In this document: positions 1 through 6,042 of the stretch, one piece after another
How the letters are laid out: each line of letters starts with the position of its first letter
Position numbering within the stretch: the first letter of the stretch is position 1
From: Verrucomicrobiota bacterium
GTDB lineage: Bacteria; Verrucomicrobiota; Verrucomicrobiia; Chthoniobacterales; UBA10450
DNA length: 12,901 nt
Assembly (NCBI GenBank): GCA_003219995.1
Contig: QHRC01000064.1
Span: 1 to 12,901 of the forward strand
Direction of reading: 5' to 3'
Notes under the pieces: generated by a model
Told to the model about the DNA's origin: nothing
The model's input: only the letters and a program-made list of their open reading frames with translations
Databases searched by the model: none
Translations under genes and position numbers: made by a program

Positions 1-2
1 TA

Positions 3-125
3 CAGGCCTTTCTCAAGGAGCGTAAACAAGTGAATCCGCGTCGAAAAGATGAAAGTTCCTGTTTTTGCTCGTTGTTCAAAAAACATTCGCGCGTTGCGCT
101 CCCGAATGACATGGTCGACCAGTGA
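3..125 (+). CDS. C-terminal end of an unidentified protein (partial)
   Basis: A reading frame is open from the left edge of the window (first full codon at 3) to a TGA at 123-125, giving about 40 residues that begin QAFLKERKQ and end NDMVDQ. It is basic and has no motif I recognise. Its stop codon overlaps the GTG start of the next gene in a four-base GTGA arrangement, the usual sign of translational coupling, which is the main reason for calling it real. If so, it is co-transcribed with the response regulator and might be a sensor kinase or another signalling protein, but the visible tail shows no kinase ATP-binding motif. It could also be chance open sequence. Confidence 0.4.
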   Translation, partial: QAFLKERKQVNPRRKDESSCFCSLFKKHSRVALPNDMVDQ

Positions 126-520
126 AAATGGAAGAAGCGAGCATCGACAAAGTCCACATACTCCACGTGGACGACGATCCCGATGTGCGCCTGCTAATGG
201 CGGGTTCTCTGCAAGAATTTGGCTATGCCGTGCTCACCGCCGGAACGGTCGCTGAAGCGTTGCAATTGGCCAAAGACTTAAAATTCAACCTATGCATCCT
301 CGATGTGCGGCTTCCGGACGGCAGCGGCATCGAACTGTGTCAGCAATTGCGTAAGTTGCAGCCCAATGTTCCGATCGTTTATTACTCCGCCTGCGCGGAT
401 GACGCGCTTCAGCGGGAAGCGCTTTCAAGATGTGGCGATGCCTACTTGCAAAAGCCAGTCTTTGCTGCCGAGTTGGAACAAACAATCGCCGGGCTCCTCA
501 ACCGAAAAGAGCACGACTGA
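122..520 (+). CDS. Single-domain response regulator (CheY-like receiver)
   Basis: This 132-residue protein is almost entirely one receiver domain. The acidic pocket is D17-D18-D19 (HVDDDPDVR), the phospho-acceptor is D61 (CILDVRLPDGSGIEL), the switch residue is S89 and the conserved lysine is K111 in LQKPV. No DNA-binding or enzymatic output domain follows, so it probably acts by protein contact, as a phosphorelay intermediate or as a CheY/Spo0F-type regulator. The GTG at 122 overlaps the upstream stop codon (GTGA). An ATG two codons later (128) is an equally good start and would remove only two residues. No kinase is visible beside it unless the truncated upstream gene is one. It ends 8 bp before the convergent methyltransferase gene. 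Confidence 0.9.
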   Translation: MKMEEASIDKVHILHVDDDPDVRLLMAGSLQEFGYAVLTAGTVAEALQLAKDLKFNLCILDVRLPDGSGIELCQQLRKLQPNVPIVYYSACADDALQREALSRCGDAYLQKPVFAAELEQTIAGLLNRKEHD

Positions 521-528
521 AACAACGC

Positions 529-1314
529 TTAGCCCTCCGGGTCTGAAACTTTGCCGCTGAGGGTGTGCGGCAAAAATTTGCCGATTTTAGAAACGACGAT
601 CGAAACCGCGCGCGCCCAGATTATTTTAATTAACAAAATCGAATAAGACGCGGGCAGACCCGAAGGAAGGCAGACAAACGGCGACGTAGTATGTTTTGAA
701 TCCGGATCGTAGGCCGGGTCGATTTGCGATCCGAGTTCACGAAAACGGGCGGCCAACGCGGGGTCGTCGCTGAAAAAAGCGCCTGTCCAATGGCGTTCGA
801 CAAATGTCCGGCCCGGTTGGCCCCGGTAGAAGTCATGGATAAGAACGGCGCACGGTTTGCCAGTGGCCAAGAGCTGGAGGGCCAGTTTTAGCGCGCGAAA
901 TTCTTTTGGGCCATCAATCAGAACCGCGTCGCCGGCTTGAAGCCGTTGCGGGAGAATCTCGCGAGAATCCCCGTAGAGAAGTTCAACATTCGCGTACGGC
1001 CTGAGTTTCGCTTCAGCCATGGCCGCATGCGTTGGCTCGAGATCAAACTCAACGCTTACAATTCGCGCTTGCGGGAAACAACGTGCCAGCATGAGTGTGC
1101 TCTCGCCACGCATGCGGCCTGATTCCAGGATCTGCTTCGGGCCAAACGGGCGCACCGCCGCGTAAAAGAAAAACATTCCGCGGGAGCCAATGCCTTTGAA
1201 TCCCCTTTCACGCGGCACGGATTCAATCGCACGCCGAAAATCGGGCAACAGCCGATCGGCTCGTCCCGCTATCGACGCTGCGTTAAACGTCGCTTCGTCC
1301 CTGGCGCCGTGCAT
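529..1314 (-). CDS. Class I SAM-dependent methyltransferase (Methyltransf_24-like)
   Basis: This 261-residue protein has a Rossmann-type methyltransferase core. Motif I is ILESGRMRGES (residues 62-72). An acidic strand end lies at VSVEFD (86-91), where the SAM ribose is normally held. GDS at 115-117 matches motif II, AVLIDGP at 130-136 follows, and VLIHDFYRG is at 158-165. The pattern resembles Methyltransf_24 proteins, often found in polysaccharide or secondary-metabolite clusters, but the substrate cannot be read from the sequence. Residues 222-248 are hydrophobic and basic and may contact a membrane. ATG at 1314 is the first in-frame start after a TAG; no clear ribosome-binding site precedes it. 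The gene converges on the response regulator and lies divergent from the tRNA. Confidence 0.75.
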   Translation of the reverse strand: MHGARDEATFNAASIAGRADRLLPDFRRAIESVPRERGFKGIGSRGMFFFYAAVRPFGPKQILESGRMRGESTLMLARCFPQARIVSVEFDLEPTHAAMAEAKLRPYANVELLYGDSREILPQRLQAGDAVLIDGPKEFRALKLALQLLATGKPCAVLIHDFYRGQPGRTFVERHWTGAFFSDDPALAARFRELGSQIDPAYDPDSKHTTSPFVCLPSGLPASYSILLIKIIWARAVSIVVSKIGKFLPHTLSGKVSDPEG

Positions 1315-1331
1315 ATGCTAATCAACGGCGG

Positions 1332-1352
1332 CTCGTTGCCTCAGGCAACGAG
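1332..1352. repeat. Near-perfect palindrome between methyltransferase and tRNA
   Basis: CTCGTTGCCT, a single C, then AGGCAACGAG form a 10-bp inverted repeat with a one-base centre (a 9-bp stem with a 3-base loop as RNA). It lies 18-38 bases upstream of the methyltransferase start and about 85 bases upstream of the tRNA. This position suits an operator for a dimeric regulator or a 5' leader hairpin of the methyltransferase mRNA. Neither role can be proved from this copy alone. There is no T-run, so it is not an intrinsic terminator. Confidence 0.6.
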
Positions 1353-1388
1353 AACGAGTGCGTGGCATTTTGGCCAACTATTGCTGGT

Positions 1389-1419
1389 TTGATATTGGTT
1401 ACAACCTGCTGGCTATGTT
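1389..1419 (+). promoter_or_regulatory. Possible promoter of the tRNA gene
   Basis: TTGATA at 1389-1394 and TATGTT at 1414-1419 resemble -35 and -10 hexamers with a 19-base spacer, slightly longer than optimal. Transcription would start near 1426 and give a 5' leader of about 10 bases before the tRNA at 1437. The region 1353-1436 is otherwise AT-richer than its surroundings. The match is weak. Confidence 0.3.
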
Positions 1420-1435
1420 TTACTCTCAAAGTATA

Positions 1436-1509
<74 letters not shown>

Positions 1510-1510
1510 G

Positions 1511-1539
1511 CCTTCGCTTTTGAGGGCGAAAAGCGAAGG
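1511..1539 (+). terminator. Perfect hairpin directly downstream of the tRNA
   Basis: CCTTCGCTTTT (1511-1521) pairs perfectly with AAAAGCGAAGG (1529-1539) around a 7-base loop GAGGGCG. It begins two bases after the mature tRNA 3' end. It is strong enough to stop exonucleases and could define the tRNA 3' trailer or act in termination. No T-run follows, so it does not meet the classical intrinsic-terminator pattern. It also lies 36 bases upstream of the TTG start of the next gene, where it could affect that gene's leader. Confidence 0.55.
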
Positions 1540-1574
1540 ATTGCCGCTGCCCGAGCAAAGCTTAGCCGGGCTAT

Positions 1575-3257
1575 TTGTTTGGAAGCGAAAGCGAGAGCAA
1601 GCTTTTAAGTTCGGATTTCGATCTACAATTTGCCATTGTCGATCTTGTGCATCGAGCCGGATGTTTCATTCTCGTTGTTCTCGAGATCGCCATCTTAAGC
1701 GCGCTCATTCTGGCAGCCCGGGGCGCGAATTATCAGGATGTGTTCGTTGCCGGTAACGTTTATTTCACCGATGCGGATTGTTACGCGCGGATGACACGGG
1801 TGCGCATTTGCCAGCAACATCCGGGTTTGATCGTGCGTCATCACGATTTCGAAAATTATCCGCGCGGCACGACTCCGCATACGACTGCCCCGCTTGATTA
1901 TCTCATCCTCACATTATCGATCTTGCTCAAGCCGTTAACGATGCACGCGACCGATCTTGCCGGCGCATTCATCTCGCCGCTGCTCGCACTGCTCGGCGGC
2001 TGGTTTCTCTGGTGGTGGTCGCGGCTGATGAAATTCCGTTATCGCTGGGCGCTGCTCATTCTCTACGCCATTAGCCCGATTCTCGTTCACGCAACGGTCC
2101 TTGGACGACCCGACCATCAATCGCTCTCGATTTTGCTCGTCACCATCGCGATCTGCGCGGAATGGACTTGGCGAGGCGCCGGTTCGCGAAAATCCGATGC
2201 TACACGTGATTCACGTATGGCATGGTCTGCGCTGAGTGGTATTGCGTGGGGTCTGGCGATTTGGGTATCGCCTTATGAACCGCTGGTTTTGTTCCTTATC
2301 GTCCTTGCGATCACCGTGCTGCAAGATCGACATCTTCTTTTTGCGAAAGATCGGCGCATTAGCTGGATCTTGTTCGCGGTAGTCGTTGCGGTTGCATTCG
2401 TCGTGGAGAGACGGGTGCCGCAGTTGTCGATCTTTCATTCCGGGGAGCTTTTCCGGAACTGGTCGCGCTCGATTGGCGAACTTGCTCACGTCTGGCCGGC
2501 GAATTCGATCTGGTTTCACTGGGCCGGGTACATGATTGCGGTGGGGCCATTGCTCATTTGGGTTCTTGCCCGAGAGCAAAATAACGGCGCGTCTGGCGGT
2601 CGCGGCCAAGCAATATTCATTTTTGGACTTCTCCTGACGACCTATTGCTTGACAATCTGGCAGGCGCGCTGGGGTTATTTTTTCATGTCGATCTTCGCCA
2701 TCGCGCTTCCATTTTTACTGGAACCGATCAAATCACGAGGCGCGGTTTGGATTGCCTTTGCCTTGTCGATTTTTCCGATCCTTAGCGATTGGGATAAGCG
2801 GCTTTGGCCGAACGAAGCGGAGTACGGGCGCCGAGTGGAGCGGCGCAATGAATCGGCGCAGTTGCGCGATCTGGCGATCAATTTGGAATCGTCGGAGACG
2901 CATCCGTTTCTTGCACCATGGTGGATTTCTCCATCCATTGCGTATTGGTCAGGTCAACCTGGCGTGGCCGGCAGTTCGCACGAGAGCCTCGGCGGGATCG
3001 TGGAGAGCGCGCGATTTTTTCTTGCGGGAAATTGGGCGGAAGCGCGCGTCATTTTGGATAACCAGAAGGTGACATGGGTGCTGGTTTACGATGCCGAACG
3101 GGTTGCGCAAAATTCCGCGGCAGTGCTCGGTGTGACCGTGCCACGTCAAGCGCTTTGCTCGGTTCTGGAGAGAACATCCGCCCAGGTGCCGCGATTCCTG
3201 GTTTTGTCGGCCCAAAACGGAGTCGGCAAACTTTATCGAGTTGGTAATAATCGGTGA
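1575..3257 (+). CDS. Multi-spanning GT-C glycosyltransferase, STT3-like
   Basis: This 560-residue integral membrane protein probably transfers a sugar or oligosaccharide from a lipid carrier. After a first membrane segment (about 29-49) comes an acidic loop TDADCYARMTRVR (65-77). Its D66/D68 and following tyrosine and arginine resemble the first DxD-type loop of STT3/AglB/PglB. PRGTTPHTTAPLDYL (96-110) resembles the conserved proline-rich stretch after it, and GRPDHQS (177-183) sits where STT3 has its DHH-type motif. Further membrane segments cover about 111-400. A soluble C-terminal part has PWWISPSIAYWSG (448-460), recalling WWDYG but without the aspartate. At 560 residues it is shorter than most STT3 proteins. 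The frame opens at TTG 1575; GTG 1647, just before the first membrane segment, is an alternative. Acceptor and donor are unknown. Confidence 0.7.
   Translation: MFGSESESKLLSSDFDLQFAIVDLVHRAGCFILVVLEIAILSALILAARGANYQDVFVAGNVYFTDADCYARMTRVRICQQHPGLIVRHHDFENYPRGTTPHTTAPLDYLILTLSILLKPLTMHATDLAGAFISPLLALLGGWFLWWWSRLMKFRYRWALLILYAISPILVHATVLGRPDHQSLSILLVTIAICAEWTWRGAGSRKSDATRDSRMAWSALSGIAWGLAIWVSPYEPLVLFLIVLAITVLQDRHLLFAKDRRISWILFAVVVAVAFVVERRVPQLSIFHSGELFRNWSRSIGELAHVWPANSIWFHWAGYMIAVGPLLIWVLAREQNNGASGGRGQAIFIFGLLLTTYCLTIWQARWGYFFMSIFAIALPFLLEPIKSRGAVWIAFALSIFPILSDWDKRLWPNEAEYGRRVERRNESAQLRDLAINLESSETHPFLAPWWISPSIAYWSGQPGVAGSSHESLGGIVESARFFLAGNWAEARVILDNQKVTWVLVYDAERVAQNSAAVLGVTVPRQALCSVLERTSAQVPRFLVLSAQNGVGKLYRVGNNR
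1637..1646 (+). repeat. First copy of the over-represented word TGTCGATCTT
   Basis: The exact 10-base word occurs nine times in this window. On + it starts at 1637, 2425, 2686, 8800, 10620, 11570 and 12550. On - (read as AAGATCGACA on +) it lies at 2323-2332 and 5240-5249. The preceding base is T or A in eight of nine. Near matches with one change lie at 1914-1924, 2763-2773 and 12189-12199. Seven copies lie in genes and two in gaps. In genes it is read as VDL, LSIF, MSIF, DRH or KID, that is, in different frames. See findings. Confidence 0.85.
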
Positions 3258-3287
3258 AAAAGTGGGGGAATTTCCTATGAGAAGACG

Positions 3288-3313
3288 TTGACAGAATCGA
3301 CCAGTCTTACAAT
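3288..3313 (+). promoter_or_regulatory. Possible promoter of the bactofilin cluster
   Basis: A perfect TTGACA at 3288-3293 is followed by TACAAT at 3308-3313. The spacer is only 14 bases, so the pair is imperfect; AATAGT at 3311-3316 would give 17. Transcription would start near 3320, almost on the GTG at 3322. Translation would then be leaderless from 3322 or start at ATG 3361. Confidence 0.35.
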
Positions 3314-3321
3314 AGTAGCAT

Positions 3322-3876
3322 GTGTTAAGAAAATTCATCCCGCAGAAACCGATACCGGCGATGGAAGAAGGGTCGCCGCATTCAACTGGGGATGATTTCA
3401 ACCGGCTTGCGCGGAACGAACAATCAAACACATCACTATCCACAACTGACTATCAAAAACTTATGGCAGAACATTCCGGAAAAGACATCCTCTCGAGCGA
3501 TGTCGAAATCAAGGGCTCGATCAAATTTCAGAAAGAACTTCTTATCGACGGCAAGGTTGAAGGAGAAATCAATTCTGATGGTGTGCTGACGATTGGCGAA
3601 AATGCCGATATCCGGGGCGAGATCAAAACCAAATCGATCACGGTGTTTGGGAAGGTGCAGGGGAACATCACTGTGGCCGAGCGTTGCGAGCTAAAGACAA
3701 AGTGCACACTGCAAGGAGATTTGAAAGCGGCCCGGCTTGTCATCGAAGAAGGAGCAACTTTTATCGGGAAATCGGAAGTGACCAGCGGCGCGAGCCCGGC
3801 AAAATCGGTGACCGGGCGGCCGGAAATTGTTCGGCACGATGAGCCGGTAAAAGCCGCCTTTGGCGCTCGCACATAA
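3322..3876 (+). CDS. Bactofilin (polymer-forming cytoskeletal protein)
   Basis: Residues 57-150 of 184 form a typical bactofilin (DUF583) domain, a short right-handed beta-helix built from repeats such as SIKFQKELLIDGKVEGEI, VLTIGENADIRGEI, SITVFGKVQGNI and ARLVIEEGATFIG. Bactofilins self-assemble without nucleotide into filaments that scaffold envelope growth, stalks or polar proteins. The N-terminal tail (about 55 residues, polar) and C-terminal tail (rich in A, S, P) are low-complexity, as usual in the family. The frame opens at GTG 3322. ATG 3361 (residue 14) and ATG 3463 (residue 48, immediately before the domain) are plausible alternatives, and the last gives a length closer to compact bactofilins. 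It leads a tight + strand cluster with a second bactofilin-like gene 27 bp downstream. Confidence 0.9.
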   Translation: MLRKFIPQKPIPAMEEGSPHSTGDDFNRLARNEQSNTSLSTTDYQKLMAEHSGKDILSSDVEIKGSIKFQKELLIDGKVEGEINSDGVLTIGENADIRGEIKTKSITVFGKVQGNITVAERCELKTKCTLQGDLKAARLVIEEGATFIGKSEVTSGASPAKSVTGRPEIVRHDEPVKAAFGART

Positions 3877-3903
3877 CAAAGAGAGTGTTCGCGTAGCAAA
3901 CCA

Positions 3904-4743
3904 GTGGCCAAGCCGTCGCCTGCCAAGGTCAGTGTCGAATGTCCACACTGCGGTTTTAAGCAGATGGAGTATGCGGCGGCGAAGAGCACGGTGTGCCGCC
4001 AGTGCGGACGCTACTTCTCTCCATTTGCGCCTAAACCAGGACTAAAGCTCAAAGATCAAACTGCTACGGCCCCGGAACCTTCCGGTCTTCGCAAACTTGA
4101 AGGTCTCTGGAGCAAGCAGCGAACTCGACTGATAGGCTGCTTTGAGTGCAAGCGCAAACACGAAGTCAGTGACGCTGCGACATCGACAAATTGTCCGGGC
4201 TGCAGTGCCCACATTGATCTCCGCGATTACAAAATTGCAACCAGCTTTAGCCGATCGATCCGAACGCGGGGCGATGTTCATCTGACGGTCAAAGGCGATC
4301 TTAGCAGCACAAGTGTTGTTTGCAGATCGGCCCTGCTCGAGGGCAAGTTGCGTGGCAATCTCCAGTGCGAGACCTCAGCCACAATTAACCTCGTCGGAAA
4401 AATCCCGGGACGCCTTGTCGCCAATTATGTCTGCGTTGAGCGAAAAGCAGATGTCCAATGTTACCGACGCGTGAGAGTGGCGAATATCGACATAAAAGGA
4501 CGGATGTCCGGAGAAATAATTGCCACTGGCGCCGTGAACGTTCATAAAACCGGAGTACTTGAGGGCAATGTAGCGGCGAAATCGATCATGATCGACAAAG
4601 GCGGGATTTTTTCCGGCCAGCTTGTGATTGGACAAGCCGATCTTACACAAGCTGAATTGTTGCCGGAGCAAAAATCCGCAGCCGCGAGTACACGCGAATC
4701 GAGCGTCCCGGAAGCCGCGGCGCATCCTCTGCCTGCTACGTAA
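3904..4743 (+). CDS. Bactofilin-like protein with two N-terminal zinc ribbons
   Basis: The 279-residue product begins with a CPHC...CRQC zinc ribbon (C13, C16, C31, C34). After a linker, a second cysteine set follows (C79, C82, C97, C100: CFEC...CPGC). Residues about 118-245 then show the bactofilin-type beta-helix pattern, with turns such as VHLTVKGDL, SALLEGKLRGNL, VANIDIKGRMSGEI, VNVHKTGVLEGNV and SIMIDKGGIFSGQL. The last 30 residues are a disordered A/S/P/E tail. The fold implies polymerisation or co-assembly with the bactofilin encoded 27 bp upstream. The ribbons could recruit a partner or bind metal or nucleic acid, which is inference. The start is GTG 3904, giving MAKPSPAKV; a purine-rich AAAGAGAG lies too far upstream to be a good ribosome-binding site. 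Confidence 0.8.
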   Translation: MAKPSPAKVSVECPHCGFKQMEYAAAKSTVCRQCGRYFSPFAPKPGLKLKDQTATAPEPSGLRKLEGLWSKQRTRLIGCFECKRKHEVSDAATSTNCPGCSAHIDLRDYKIATSFSRSIRTRGDVHLTVKGDLSSTSVVCRSALLEGKLRGNLQCETSATINLVGKIPGRLVANYVCVERKADVQCYRRVRVANIDIKGRMSGEIIATGAVNVHKTGVLEGNVAAKSIMIDKGGIFSGQLVIGQADLTQAELLPEQKSAAASTRESSVPEAAAHPLPAT

Positions 4744-4754
4744 GCTTCGCGTCG

Positions 4755-5174
4755 ATGCAAAAACTGCGTCCACGCAGTCCCTACGAAAGACTCGGCGGGT
4801 ACGTGCATCTGCCGCGCTTAATCGACAAAGCCAGATTGCACCGAAAAGGCCTGCTCAACGGCTACAATTACAAAACCGTCGGCTTCGATAAACATTTGCT
4901 CGCGTTTTTAAAACTCAACCCGGATGCATTTGAAGAAGCGGCCAACCGGCTGGACGACGACCATGCCGTTCTAAGATGGGTGGAGGAACGTTGCGTCAAG
5001 CATTCTCGGGAAGCAATCGAGCAATGGAATGAGGTGATGATTTCCCGTCACCCGGACACGGCCGTAAAAAAAGCACGCTTTTTACACTTTCTCAAAGAAG
5101 CGGGCGGCGAAGGTCGCAAGGACATTCGGACTTACTTCGATCTCATCGAATTCGATGAAGGACGGTTGAAATGA
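4755..5174 (+). CDS. DUF5069 domain-containing protein
   Basis: This 139-residue soluble protein matches my recollection of DUF5069 over its whole length: RSPYERLGGYVHLPRLIDKARL near the N terminus, then LNGYNYKTVGFDKHLLAFL, a central acidic helix, and RWVEERCVKHS with EQWNE. The function of the family is unknown; it is common in Verrucomicrobiota and Planctomycetota. No catalytic motif, signal peptide or membrane segment is visible. ATG 4755 lies 11 bp after the zinc-ribbon bactofilin stop, so it is probably the last gene of that operon. Its TGA stop lies inside the first ATGACGAA unit of the downstream repeat. Confidence 0.8.
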   Translation: MQKLRPRSPYERLGGYVHLPRLIDKARLHRKGLLNGYNYKTVGFDKHLLAFLKLNPDAFEEAANRLDDDHAVLRWVEERCVKHSREAIEQWNEVMISRHPDTAVKKARFLHFLKEAGGEGRKDIRTYFDLIEFDEGRLK

Positions 5175-5230
5175 CGAAGCACGAATGACGAATCGGCCAA
5201 CAGCTTTTCCTCTACTGGTTCGTCATTCGT
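5171..5230. repeat. ATGACGAA direct and inverted repeat between convergent genes
   Basis: ATGACGAA occurs at 5171-5178 and again at 5185-5192. The longer unit ACGAATGACGAA (5181-5192) is repeated perfectly in inverted orientation at 5219-5230, giving a 12-bp stem around a 26-base spacer. It fills the gap between two convergent genes, so it may act as a bidirectional terminator, though no T-run follows. It also looks like a dispersed REP-type intergenic repeat. Confidence 0.65.
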
Positions 5231-5239
5231 CGGTCCTTT

Positions 5240-5249
5240 AAGATCGACA
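5240..5249 (-). repeat. Intergenic copy of TGTCGATCTT (reverse orientation)
   Basis: An exact copy on the - strand, 1 base beyond the stop codon of the nucleotidyltransferase gene. No protein-coding constraint applies here, which supports selection of the word as DNA. Confidence 0.85.
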
Positions 5250-5250
5250 G

Positions 5251-5997
5251 TCACTGTTTGGCAAAAAGCTCATTGGCTTGTGCGAGTGTCTCTTTGCTGC
5301 CGATATCGAGCCATTTCCCTTTGATCTGGAAAGCATTCACCGGCTTGCGCTGATAAAGCCATTGCACAAACCGGCCCGGCTGATCGGGATTATTTCCCGC
5401 GGCAAGATAGGTGGTCAGGAGAGCGGAGGCTTCGCGTGAGTAATAATAAACCGCAAGAGCGGCCAGAGTGCTTCGCGGCTTCTCCGGCTTTTCTTCAAAG
5501 TGCGTGATGTTGTTGTTCGAATCGATCGCAATGTTGCCATATTTTTTTATCGCCTCCAGATCGCCGACATCGTAAGCGGCAACGGTCGCCACAGTATTCT
5601 TCGCATAGTCAACAAAGCCCCGGAGCGATTCGCTAAAGAGATTATCGCCCGCGATGATCAATAAATCGCGCTGCGCCAAATTCTCACGGCTAATCACAAA
5701 ATTAATATCTCCGATCGCGCCTAATTTATCGTCATCGCTTTTCGAACCGTCATTGACAATTTTAAGTTCGAGTGCCGGGCGTCGATTTTGATAACTTTCT
5801 GCCCAAACCCGAAAATCGCTCGCGAACTTGTCGTTGGTTACGATGTAAATAGTTCCGAGGCTTGGAACTTCGGCTAGGTTATCCAGGACCCATTCGATTA
5901 TGGGCCGGCCTGCGACTTCCAGTAACGGCTTGGGCTTGTCGAGCGTGAGTGGATAAAGGCGGGTCGCATAACCAGCAGCGAGGATGATTACGTTCAT
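5251..5997 (-). CDS. Sugar-phosphate nucleotidyltransferase family protein
   Basis: This 248-residue single-domain enzyme probably makes an NDP-sugar from a sugar-1-phosphate and an NTP, with release of pyrophosphate. It begins with the nucleotide-binding signature LAAGYATRLYPLT (6-18) followed by DKPKPLLEV (20-28), in which the catalytic arginine R13 and lysine K23 are present. GDN at 117-119 supplies the metal-binding aspartate D118. FEEKP at 167-171 and WLDIGSKETL (229-238) complete the sugar-binding and second-metal motifs. The length and lack of a C-terminal beta-helix fit the glucose-1-phosphate thymidylyl-/cytidylyl-/uridylyltransferase group; the exact NTP and sugar cannot be assigned. 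It starts 45 bp downstream of glnD on the same strand. Envelope-related genes occur in the + strand cluster next to it. Confidence 0.85.
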   Translation of the reverse strand: MNVIILAAGYATRLYPLTLDKPKPLLEVAGRPIIEWVLDNLAEVPSLGTIYIVTNDKFASDFRVWAESYQNRRPALELKIVNDGSKSDDDKLGAIGDINFVISRENLAQRDLLIIAGDNLFSESLRGFVDYAKNTVATVAAYDVGDLEAIKKYGNIAIDSNNNITHFEEKPEKPRSTLAALAVYYYSREASALLTTYLAAGNNPDQPGRFVQWLYQRKPVNAFQIKGKWLDIGSKETLAQANELFAKQ

Positions 5998-6042
5998 GCC
6001 GGTGCGAGACCATAGAGAGCGGGGAAAAACGAGCCAGCTATT

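Noticed and set aside
550-574. Hairpin TTTGCCGC/GCGGCAAA as terminator of the response regulator gene
   Set aside because: It lies inside the methyltransferase coding end, has a 9-base loop and is followed by an A-run rather than a T-run on the + strand.
2211-2609. A 132-codon - strand frame inside the glycosyltransferase gene
   Set aside because: It is rich in R, N and P with no motif, and is the antisense shadow of membrane segments in the real gene.
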